Shown here piece by piece: positions 1 through 4,941 of a DNA stretch of 6,448 nt. Where the stretch lies: contig DAIDOU010000146.1 of assembly GCA_027458945.1 (NCBI GenBank), forward strand, positions 1-6,448. Direction: 5' to 3'. The stretch's first letter is position 1. The number at the start of each line of letters is the position of its first letter. Below the pieces are notes generated by a model. The model saw only the letters and a list, made by a program, of their open reading frames with translations, ran no database searches and was not told where the DNA came from. Source of the stretch: Acidobacteriota bacterium (GTDB taxonomy: Bacteria > Acidobacteriota > Thermoanaerobaculia > Thermoanaerobaculales > Thermoanaerobaculaceae). The position numbers were made by a program, and so were the translations under genes.

Positions 1-114
1 ACATCCGCCGCGGCGCAGCACCTCGAGGATCGCGAGGTAGAGGGGCTGGCCGTGCCAGCGGTCGCTCTCGCCGATGAACACCCAGACCTGTTGCGCCGAG
101 CCGCCGAGTTCCAT
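1..114 (-). CDS. DUF190 (PII-like) family protein, N-terminal part, runs off left edge
   Basis: The first 38 codons are present; the gene continues beyond position 1. The peptide reads MELGGSAQQVWVFIG, then ESDRWHGQPLYLAILEVLRR. The pattern 'hydrophobic strand - IGESDxWHGxPLYxAIxExxR' is the N-terminal signature of the DUF190/COG1993 family, small (about 100-120 aa) cytoplasmic proteins with a PII-like ferredoxin fold. Members are commonly encoded next to crcB; a role in regulating or assisting fluoride export is assumed, not proven. I chose ATG 114-112 because GGAG sits 6 nt upstream of it. An in-frame GTG at 141-139 would add 9 codons and overlap the crcB stop by 4 nt (GTGA), so the true start may be there. 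Either way the gene is translationally close to crcB and is almost certainly in its operon, under the fluoride riboswitch. Confidence 0.85.
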   Translation of the reverse strand, partial: MELGGSAQQVWVFIGESDRWHGQPLYLAILEVLRRGGC

Positions 115-137
115 CGCCTGCTCCGATCCCGTGTCCC

Positions 138-512
138 TCACGGCAGCAGCCTCACGAGCGCGACGCCGGCCACCACGCCGCCGAGGCCGAGCCCGACGCT
201 GCCCCCGATGTTGAGCAGCGCCGGGCCGAGCCCGCCCTCGACGGCGAGCTGGTACGTCTCCCAGGCGAAGCTGGAGAACGTCGTGTAGCCGCCGAGGAAG
301 CCGGTGACGAGCAGCAGCCGCCACGGTGCGCCGAGGCCGGTTCGCGCCGCGAGCGCCAGCACCGCCCCGATGAGCACGCTCCCCGAGACGTTGATGATCA
401 GCGTGCCGTACGGGAACGCGGCGCCCCAGCGCTGGGCCGCGCCGACCGACACCGCGTAGCGCAGGTTGGCGCCGAGCGCGGCGCCGAGAGCGATCAGGAG
501 GAGCTTGCTCAC
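138..512 (-). CDS. crcB: CrcB/Fluc fluoride ion channel
   Basis: Encodes a complete 124-aa Fluc channel, which exports fluoride passively across the cytoplasmic membrane as a dual-topology dimer. Four hydrophobic segments are visible at about 2-22, 36-56, 64-84 and 98-121. Family motifs are all present: GALGANLRY-type N terminus (R18), YGTLIINVSGS with the pore Asn at N41, and GFLGGYTTFSSF at 71-82 with the two Phe-box residues F79 and F82 and the central Na+-site loop. Length is typical (about 125 aa). The start is GTG 512-510, preceded by GGGAG (524-520) at 7-nt spacing; the reading frame stays open upstream but that stretch is the riboswitch leader and has no CrcB homology. A single copy here implies a homodimer unless a second crcB lies past the left edge. 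It is followed by the DUF190 gene and preceded by a fluoride riboswitch with its own promoter. Confidence 0.97.
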   Translation of the reverse strand: MSKLLLIALGAALGANLRYAVSVGAAQRWGAAFPYGTLIINVSGSVLIGAVLALAARTGLGAPWRLLLVTGFLGGYTTFSSFAWETYQLAVEGGLGPALLNIGGSVGLGLGGVVAGVALVRLLP

Positions 513-628
513 AGGAGCGCTCCCGCCCAAGACGGGACCGCCCAGGGCCGACACCGGTCCCGCCCGCGCCAGGGCTCGGCTGCAATCACAGCACGAATAT
601 GTCGGATGAAACCCATCCGGGATCGCAC
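509..628 (-). other. Possible 39-codon leader ORF between riboswitch and crcB
   Basis: A GTG at 628-626 lies 4 nt after GGAGG (637-633, inside GGAGGAG) and opens a 39-codon frame that ends with TGA 511-509. That stop overlaps the crcB GTG (512-510) as GTGA, a layout typical of translational coupling. The putative peptide (starts VRSRMGFIRHIRAV, ends WAGALL) has eight Arg and three Trp and matches nothing I recognise. Because the aptamer core ends about 7 nt before this Shine-Dalgarno, the ORF is placed where a translational riboswitch would act. It may equally be chance: high-GC DNA has long open frames and the spacing to the GTG is short. Treat as a candidate only. Confidence 0.22.
520..561 (-). 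promoter_or_regulatory. crcB Shine-Dalgarno region with competing inverted repeats
   Basis: On the minus strand GGGACCG (561-555) can pair with CGGTCCC (540-534), a perfect 7-bp stem with a 14-nt loop. The 3' part of this stem includes CCCG (536-533 with its neighbour), which could alternatively pair with CGGG (525-522), part of the crcB Shine-Dalgarno GGGAG (524-520). The two pairings exclude each other, as expected of a translation-controlling expression platform. There is no T-run, so an intrinsic terminator is not supported. In DNA this rich in G+C such repeats also arise by chance. Confidence 0.25.
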
Positions 629-642
629 GTCTCCTCCACTGG

Positions 643-688
643 CAGGCGTCATCAGCCCGGACAGGCGATTTCGGAGAACGCCATCTCC
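643..688 (-). promoter_or_regulatory. Fluoride riboswitch (crcB RNA motif)
   Basis: Read on the minus strand, the RNA has the conserved fluoride aptamer architecture. GGAGA (688-684) pairs with UCUCC (677-673). The intervening loop GGCGU (682-678) pairs with downstream ACGCC (649-645) to form the pseudoknot. The linker GAAAUC is followed by the hairpin GCCU (666-663)/GGGC (658-655) with loop GUCC, then the invariant-looking UGAUGA (654-649). From memory the Bacillus aptamer has GGCGA/UCGCC and GGAGU/ACUCC at the two helices, so both helices here differ but remain perfectly paired, which is compensatory support. It lies upstream of crcB on the same strand, directly after a strong promoter. Fluoride (bound with Mg2+) would turn expression on. 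Expression platform: no U-tract terminator is seen; a Shine-Dalgarno (GGAGGAG, 637-631) follows the aptamer, suggesting translational control. Confidence 0.93.
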
Positions 689-695
689 AATAATG

Positions 696-724
696 AGAAT
701 ACACCGAGACAGGGACTCTGTCAA
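696..724 (-). promoter_or_regulatory. Promoter of the riboswitch-crcB operon (sigma-70 type)
   Basis: The -35 box TTGACA (724-719) is a perfect consensus. A 17-bp spacer leads to TATTCT (701-696), 4 of 6 matches to TATAAT. The expected transcription start, 6-8 nt further, falls at about 690-688, exactly at the first bases of the riboswitch P1 helix. This is the best promoter in the window and stands in one of its least GC-rich stretches. Confidence 0.85.
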
Positions 725-763
725 CGGCGGGGTCAGGCTTGCGTTATTGCCTTTCTAACTGCC

Positions 764-781
764 TGAGCCGGCCATGGCTCA
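764..781 (-). terminator. Hairpin at the end of the HAD gene, weak terminator candidate
   Basis: TGAGCC (781-776, beginning with the stop codon of the HAD gene) and GGCTCA (769-764) form a perfect 6-bp stem around a 6-nt loop ATGGCC on the minus strand. No run of T follows, so it does not meet the intrinsic-terminator rule. Its place between the HAD stop and the crcB promoter makes an end-of-transcript role possible. Confidence 0.3.
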
Positions 782-1243
782 GTCGCGCAGCGTCGCGACC
801 AGGCGCACCGGGTCCGCGAGCAGGTCGAGCGCGTCGTTGACATCGGCGGTCACCACGTCCGCGACCCGGATCAGCTCGCCCGCGGTGCCCTCGGCGCCGA
901 GCACCGCGATGCCGAGCGTTGCCAGGCGCACCATCGCCACGTCGTTGCGCCCGTTCCCGATCGCGGCCGTGCGGTCGGGACCTAGCATCCGCACCAGCCC
1001 GGCCTTCGCCTCCCCGTCGCGCACCAACTCGACCGTGAGCGGCAGGCTGGCCAGCTCCCGTCGCGCGGTGCCGCGGGTGTCCGCGGTCATCACGGTGACG
1101 CGCAGCCGCGCGGCGAGCGCGGTGATTCGTTCGGCGACCCCCGCTAGCAGGACGCCATCGCGCGAGAGCGTGCCGGTGTAGTCGAGCACGAGCTCGGTCA
1201 GCTCGATCTCCGGCCGCCCCGGCACCGCGATCACCACCGCCAT
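779..1243 (-). CDS. HAD-superfamily protein resembling soluble P-type ATPase domains (COG4087-like)
   Basis: Complete 154-aa cytoplasmic protein, with all four HAD motifs in order. Motif I is LDYTGTLS with nucleophile D21; motif II is VMTADT with T53; motif III Lys is K80 (GEAKAGL); motif IV is IGNGRND at 95-101 with D101. Motif I reads D-x-T-G-T, as in the phosphorylation site of P-type ATPases (DKTGT), not the D-x-D of most HAD phosphatases. Short stand-alone proteins of this kind are called 'soluble P-type ATPase'; they have no membrane segments and their substrate is mostly unknown. The ATG at 1243-1241 is preceded by AGGAGGGG (1255-1248) at good spacing. It lies 39 nt downstream of eno with no promoter between, so it is probably co-transcribed with eno. 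Phosphatase activity is likely; the substrate is not deducible. Confidence 0.85.
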   Translation of the reverse strand: MAVVIAVPGRPEIELTELVLDYTGTLSRDGVLLAGVAERITALAARLRVTVMTADTRGTARRELASLPLTVELVRDGEAKAGLVRMLGPDRTAAIGNGRNDVAMVRLATLGIAVLGAEGTAGELIRVADVVTADVNDALDLLADPVRLVATLRD

Positions 1244-1282
1244 GGCACCCCTCCTGCGGCTCGGCCCAGGAGCGCGGCCGCT

Positions 1283-2566
1283 TCAGCGCACGAACGCGCT
1301 CCGGCCGGCGTAGCGGGCGGCGCCGCCCAGCTCCTCCTCGATCCGCATCAGCTGGTTGTACTTCTCGACGCGCTCGCCGCGGCACGGCGCGCCGGTCTTG
1401 AGGTGGCCGGTGCCGAGCGCAACGGTGAGGTCGGCGATGAACGAGTCCACGGTCTCGCCGCTGCGGTGCGAGACCATCGCGCCCCACCCCGCCTTACGCG
1501 CCAGCTCGACCGCGGCGATCGTCTCGGTCAGCGTGCCGATCTGGTTGAGCTTGATCAGCACCGCGTTGGCGGCGTTCTCGGCGATGCCGCGGGCGATGCG
1601 GTCGACGTTGGTCACGAAGAGGTCGTCGCCGACCAGCTCGATCACGCCGCCGAGCTCGCGGTTGAGCAGCTTCCAACCGTCCCAATCGTCCTCGGCGAGG
1701 CCGTCCTCGAGCACCACGATCGGGTACGCGCGCACCCAGTCGACGTACATCCCGGCCATGTCGGCCGCGGAGACCTTGCGTCCCTCGGTGCGGAGGTTGT
1801 ACAGCCCGTCCTCGAAAATGCCGCTCGATGCCGCGTCCACCGCGATGGCGATCTGTTCCCCGGGACGGTAGCCGGCCTTCTCGATCGCCTGCACCATCAC
1901 CTCGATCGCCTCGCGGTTGGTCTTCAACGCCGGGGCGAAGCCGCCCTCGTCGCCGACCGCGGTCGGGTACCCGCCGGCCTTGAGCACACCCTTGAGGGCG
2001 TGGTAGGTCTCGGCCCCCCAGCGCACCGCCTCGGCGACGCTCGCCGCTCCCACCGGGGCGATCATGAACTCCTGCAGGTCGGTCCCCTGCCAGTTCGCGT
2101 GCACGCCGCCGTTGAGGATGTTGAACATCGGCACCGGGAGGAGCGTCGCGTCGACCCCGCCGAGGTAGCGGTACAGCGGCAGTCGGGCGGCGTCGGCCGC
2201 TGCGCGCGCCACCGCGAGGCTGACACCGAGGATCGCGTTGGCGCCGAGGTTGCTCTTGTTCGGCGTGCCGTCGAGCGTGATCATCGTGCGGTCGACGCCG
2301 GCCTGATCGAGCGCGTCGGCGCCGGCGATCGCCGGGGCGATGCGCCCGTTGACGTTGGCCACCGCCTGGCGCACGCCCTTGCCGGCGAAGCGGCCAGCGT
2401 CGCCGTCGCGCAACTCGAGCGCCTCGTGCACGCCGGTGGAGGCGCCGGACGGCACCGCGGCGCGCCCCCGCCCACCGCCCGCGAGGACGACGTCCACTTC
2501 GACGGTCGGGTTGCCCCGGGAATCGAGGATCTCTCGAGCGTGCACGCTGGCAATTCGTGTCGACAT
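1283..2566 (-). CDS. eno: Enolase (phosphopyruvate hydratase)
   Basis: Complete 427-aa enolase, interconverting 2-phosphoglycerate and phosphoenolpyruvate in glycolysis; cytoplasmic, Mg2+-dependent, usual family length 420-435 aa. The N terminus has EILDSRGNPTVEV (12-24) and the mobile loop SGASTG (S43). Catalytic and metal residues are visible: H156, E166 (QEFM), E207 (GDEGGF), metal ligands D243, E287 (LEDG) and D314 (GDDLFVTN), the catalytic base K339 (IKLNQIG), H367 (SHRSGET) and K390 (LKTGAP). ATG 2566-2564 was chosen because the enolase homology begins there and GGGAGG (2579-2574) lies 7 nt upstream; the open frame extends 66 codons further without homology. Around H156 the sequence is VHANWQGTDLQEF in place of the common AHADNNVDIQEF, a variant worth noting. 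Enolase is a well-known fluoride target, and the fluoride exporter operon lies about 1.8 kb downstream on the same strand, after the HAD gene. Confidence 0.98.
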   Translation of the reverse strand: MSTRIASVHAREILDSRGNPTVEVDVVLAGGGRGRAAVPSGASTGVHEALELRDGDAGRFAGKGVRQAVANVNGRIAPAIAGADALDQAGVDRTMITLDGTPNKSNLGANAILGVSLAVARAAADAARLPLYRYLGGVDATLLPVPMFNILNGGVHANWQGTDLQEFMIAPVGAASVAEAVRWGAETYHALKGVLKAGGYPTAVGDEGGFAPALKTNREAIEVMVQAIEKAGYRPGEQIAIAVDAASSGIFEDGLYNLRTEGRKVSAADMAGMYVDWVRAYPIVVLEDGLAEDDWDGWKLLNRELGGVIELVGDDLFVTNVDRIARGIAENAANAVLIKLNQIGTLTETIAAVELARKAGWGAMVSHRSGETVDSFIADLTVALGTGHLKTGAPCRGERVEKYNQLMRIEEELGGAARYAGRSAFVR

Positions 2567-2586
2567 CGCTGCGCCTCCCGTACCGG

Positions 2587-2592
2587 AGTGTA
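2587..2592 (-). promoter_or_regulatory. Candidate -10 element for eno
   Basis: TACACT (2592-2587) lies 20 nt upstream of the eno ATG and would place the transcript start around 2581-2579, giving a short leader holding only the GGGAGG site. No recognisable -35 is seen; at that distance lies a perfect GC inverted repeat, GCCCC (2604-2608)/GGGGC (2612-2616) with a 3-nt loop. Confidence 0.4.
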
Positions 2593-2680
2593 GCCCAGCG
2601 GCCGCCCCGTCGGGGCCGAGGCGCCGGGACGGCAGCTGCGCCGCCAACCGGGGCTCGGCGGTGTGAGGCCCCGGCTGCGT

Positions 2681-2686
2681 TACGAT
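2681..2686 (+). promoter_or_regulatory. Candidate -10 element for the SCP2-domain gene
   Basis: TACGAT lies 22 nt upstream of the chosen ATG, in the 142-nt divergent region shared with eno. No convincing -35 is seen. The predicted start at about 2692-2694 leaves a leader of about 16 nt containing the AAGGGGG ribosome site. Confidence 0.35.
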
Positions 2687-2708
2687 GAGGAGCCGACAAG
2701 GGGGACGC

Positions 2709-3140
2709 ATGGCCAGCGAGATCCTGAGCGAGGCGTGGGCGCAGGCGTGGAGCGAGGCACTCAACGGCAGCGAGAGCTACCGGGCCGCGGCCGCCGGCTG
2801 GGAAGGGGCGTTGGCCGTGGCGGTGCGCGGCGAGCCGGCGCGCGGGATCGAGGGGCGGGCCGTGTTCCTCGACCTCTGGCACGGGACGTGTCGCGCGGCG
2901 CGCGCCGCGGGGCCGGGCGACCTCGAGACGGCGCGCTTCATCCTCACGGCCGACGCGGCGACCTGGGTCGAGATTCTGCGCGGCGGGCTCGACCCGGTGC
3001 CGGCCGTGATGAGCGGCCGGCTCGAGCTCTCCAAGGGCAGCGTGATGTCGCTGCTGCCGCACGTGGCGGCGGCGAAGGAGTTGGTCGCGGTCGGCCGCTC
3101 GCTGCCGGCGACGCTGCCGCCGGGGTGGCCGGCGGCGTAG
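2709..3140 (+). CDS. SCP2 sterol-binding domain-containing protein
   Basis: Complete 143-aa protein made almost entirely of one SCP2-like lipid-binding domain. Visible features are FLDLWHGTCRAARA (53-66), the stretch RFILTADAATWVEILRGGLD (76-95) and the typical PVPAVMSGRLELSKGSVMSL (96-115), followed by LLPHVAAAKEL. SCP2 domains bind lipids, fatty acyl-CoAs or sterols in a hydrophobic pocket; the ligand of small stand-alone bacterial members is generally unknown. There is no signal peptide or membrane segment, so it is probably cytoplasmic. ATG 2709 is preceded by AAGGGGG (2698-2704); an in-frame ATG at 2685 would add 8 codons but has no ribosome site and overlaps the likely -10. It is divergent from eno and 33 nt upstream of ggt, which seems to have its own promoter, so no functional link to either is evident. 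Confidence 0.85.
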   Translation: MASEILSEAWAQAWSEALNGSESYRAAAAGWEGALAVAVRGEPARGIEGRAVFLDLWHGTCRAARAAGPGDLETARFILTADAATWVEILRGGLDPVPAVMSGRLELSKGSVMSLLPHVAAAKELVAVGRSLPATLPPGWPAA

Positions 3141-3146
3141 GCGGTC

Positions 3147-3160
3147 GCCGGGAAACCGGC
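3147..3160 (+). terminator. GAAA-loop hairpin between SCP2-domain gene and ggt
   Basis: GCCGG (3147-3151) and CCGGC (3156-3160) form a perfect 5-bp stem closed by a GAAA tetraloop of the stable GNRA class, 6 nt after the SCP2 gene stop. No T-run follows, so intrinsic termination is uncertain. It abuts the predicted ggt -10 and could insulate the two genes or be incidental. Confidence 0.3.
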
Positions 3161-3166
3161 TAGACT
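3161..3166 (+). promoter_or_regulatory. -10 element of ggt, predicted leaderless start
   Basis: TAGACT ends 7 nt before the ggt ATG (3174). A start 6-8 nt downstream of the -10 would fall on or next to the A of the ATG, and no Shine-Dalgarno is present in the 7-nt interval or just upstream. Together these suggest a leaderless mRNA. No clear -35 is seen. Confidence 0.5.
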
Positions 3167-3173
3167 CGGCCCC

Positions 3174-4886
3174 ATGCGACCCCACCTCGCCGTACCCACC
3201 CGCGCGAACGCCCGATTCGCTCGCCTGACCGTCCTGCTCGTCGCCGCGCTTGCCCTCGCCGCACCGGCGCCGGCGGCGCCGCCTCCGGTCGGGGGGGTGG
3301 CGTCGGCCGCGCCGGACGCCACCGCAGCCGGGCTTGAGATCCTGCGCGCCGGCGGGAACGCGGCCGACGCGGCCGTGGCCACCGCTCTCGCGCTCGCGGT
3401 CGTCCACCCCGAGGCGGGGAACCTGGGCGGCGGCGGCTTCGCGGTCGTGCGTATCGGCGGCCAGGCCGCGGCGCTCGACTTCCGCGAGACCGCGCCGGCG
3501 GCGGCCACGGCGACGATGTACCTCGACAAGGAGGGGCAGCCGATCCCCGGGCGCTCGCTCGTCGGCCCGCTCGCGGCCGGCGTGCCGGGCTCGCCGGCCG
3601 GCCTGTACGAGCTGCAGCGCCGCTTCGGCGTGTTGCCGTGGGCCGAGGTCGTGGCGCCGGCCGTGCGGCTGGCGAGGGACGGCTTCGCCGTCACGCCGCG
3701 GCTGCACGGCGAGATCGCGGCGTCGCGCGCGTTGCTCGCGCGTTTCCCGGCCGCGGCGGCGGTGTGGCTCCCCGGCGGCGAGCCGCCCGCGGCGGGGAGC
3801 GTGATCAAGCTCCCGGCGCTCGCCGCGACGCTTTCGGCGTACGCCGAACGCGGGCCGGCCGCGATCACGACCGGCGCCGCGGCGGCGGCGATCGCGGCGG
3901 CGTCGCGCGAGAACGGCGGCATCCTCACGGCGGCCGACCTCGCCGCCTACGAACCGGTGTGGCGCGACCCGCTGCGCTTCGCGGCGTTCGGGTGGAGCGT
4001 CGCCGCGATGCCGCTGCCGTCCTCCGGCGGGATCATCATGGGCGAGAGCATCGGGATGCTCGAGCGCCTGAACTGGGCCTCGCTGCCGGCCGGCTCGGTG
4101 CAGCGCATCCACCTCGAGGTCGAGAGCTGGCGGCGGGCGTACGCGGACCGCTTCCTCCTCGGCGACCCCGCGACCACGCTGGCGGGGCCGGTGCAGCTGC
4201 TCGACCCGGCGTGGCTCGCGCGCCGCGCCGCCGAGATCGACCCGGTGCGGGCGACCCCCTCGACCGCGGTGCGGCCGTGGCCGGGAACGCCGGCCGCGGA
4301 GCCCCGCGAGACCACGCACCTGTCGGTGGTGGACGGCGACTGCAACGCGGTGGCGATCACCACGACGCTCAACGGTGCGTTCGGCTGCGGCCTGCTGGTC
4401 GGGCCGGTCGGGTTCCTGCTTAACAACGAGATGGACGACTTCGCCACCGCGCCGGGCAAGCCGAACCTGTACGGGCTGGTCCAGGGCGCGGCGAACGCGG
4501 TCGGCCCCGGCAAGCGGATGCTCTCCTCGATGGCGCCGACGATCGCCTGGCGCGGCGACGACGTGCTCGCGGTCGGCTCGCCCGGCGGCTCGTACATCCC
4601 GACCGTCACCGAGCAGGTGCTGCTCGCGGTGATCGTCGACGGCTCGCCGCTGCAGGCGGCGGTCGACGCGCCGCGCCTCCACCACCAGTGGCTCCCCGAC
4701 GAGATCGTGGCGGAGGCGGGGGCGCTTGCCGGCGGCGTCGGCGCCGAGCTCGAGCACCGCGGCTACGCGCTGCGCGTCGTCCCGCGTCTCGGCGAGGTGA
4801 ACGCGGTACGGCGTCACCCGGACGGCCGCTTCGAGGCCGCCGCGGACCCGCGTGGGCCGGGTGCGGCCGGGGTGCTGCCGCGGTAG
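3174..4886 (+). CDS. ggt: Gamma-glutamyltransferase / glutathione hydrolase precursor
   Basis: Complete 570-aa gamma-glutamyltranspeptidase, which cleaves the gamma-glutamyl bond of glutathione and related compounds or transfers the group to amino acids. It is exported: residues 1-35 show a basic start, hydrophobic core TVLLVAALALAA and an APA-type cleavage site. The precursor self-cleaves before the nucleophilic Thr; here T380 of ETTHLSVVDGD, giving a small subunit of 191 residues, almost exactly the E. coli size. Substrate-site features are visible: DFRETAP with R104, LLNNEMDDF (415-423), KRMLSSMAPT (S451, S452) and GSPGGS (468-473), then HHQWLPDE. The large subunit has GGNAADAAVA and GNLGGGGFAVV. 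The start at ATG 3174 gives the full signal peptide; there is no ribosome site and the -10 is 7 nt away. A run of seven G lies in the signal/mature boundary (3291-3297) with the frame intact. The TAG stop overlaps the likely glgP -10. Confidence 0.97.
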   Translation: MRPHLAVPTRANARFARLTVLLVAALALAAPAPAAPPPVGGVASAAPDATAAGLEILRAGGNAADAAVATALALAVVHPEAGNLGGGGFAVVRIGGQAAALDFRETAPAAATATMYLDKEGQPIPGRSLVGPLAAGVPGSPAGLYELQRRFGVLPWAEVVAPAVRLARDGFAVTPRLHGEIAASRALLARFPAAAAVWLPGGEPPAAGSVIKLPALAATLSAYAERGPAAITTGAAAAAIAAASRENGGILTAADLAAYEPVWRDPLRFAAFGWSVAAMPLPSSGGIIMGESIGMLERLNWASLPAGSVQRIHLEVESWRRAYADRFLLGDPATTLAGPVQLLDPAWLARRAAEIDPVRATPSTAVRPWPGTPAAEPRETTHLSVVDGDCNAVAITTTLNGAFGCGLLVGPVGFLLNNEMDDFATAPGKPNLYGLVQGAANAVGPGKRMLSSMAPTIAWRGDDVLAVGSPGGSYIPTVTEQVLLAVIVDGSPLQAAVDAPRLHHQWLPDEIVAEAGALAGGVGAELEHRGYALRVVPRLGEVNAVRRHPDGRFEAAADPRGPGAAGVLPR

Positions 4887-4889
4887 AAT
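4884..4889 (+). promoter_or_regulatory. Candidate -10 element of glgP overlapping the ggt stop codon
   Basis: TAGAAT, a 5 of 6 match to TATAAT, begins with the TAG stop of ggt. It predicts transcription from about 4895-4897, the first bases of the hairpin below. No clear -35 is seen in the GC-rich 3' end of ggt. Confidence 0.5.
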
Positions 4890-4894
4890 CCCGC

Positions 4895-4920
4895 GGTCGC
4901 GGCCGGCGGGCCGCGCGACC
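4895..4920 (+). other. Strong GC hairpin in the ggt-glgP gap
   Basis: GGTCGCG (4895-4901) pairs perfectly with CGCGACC (4914-4920), 7 bp. Three more pairs (4902-4904 with 4909-4911) form inside, with a 2-nt bulge and a GGCG loop. It ends 3 nt before the glgP ribosome site GAGGAGG (4924-4930). No T-run follows. It may be the 5' end of the glgP mRNA, a stabilising or translation-tuning leader, or the end of the ggt transcript. Confidence 0.4.
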
Positions 4921-4941
4921 CCCGAGGAGGTGTCGTTGGCG

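Noticed and set aside
603..619. Hairpin CGGATG/CATCCG in the crcB leader as an intrinsic terminator
   Set aside because: The 6-bp stem is real, but the following bases (GACATATTCG on the minus strand) contain no T-run, so termination is not supported.
138..704. Longer 188-aa version of CrcB starting near 704
   Set aside because: The extra 64 residues are encoded by the riboswitch and leader, show no CrcB homology, and the GTG at 512 has a proper ribosome site.
1403..2593. 396-codon plus-strand open frame opposite eno
   Set aside because: Exactly antisense to the conserved enolase gene, His/Val/Arg-biased and without recognisable domains.
2604..2616. GCCCC-GTC-GGGGC inverted repeat in the eno upstream region as an operator
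   Set aside because: Only 5 bp of pure G/C, easily expected by chance at this composition; no second copy was seen at other promoters.
1283..2764. Longer 493-aa enolase starting at 2764
   Set aside because: The extra 66 residues lack homology and run through the divergent promoter region and into the SCP2-domain gene; the ATG at 2566 has GGGAGG at good spacing.
1494..4817. 1107-codon open frame on the minus strand spanning eno, the SCP2-domain gene and ggt
   Set aside because: It is out of frame with eno and antisense to the SCP2-domain gene and ggt, and its product is Arg/Gly/Ala-rich low-complexity sequence. Typical stop-poor shadow in very GC-rich DNA.
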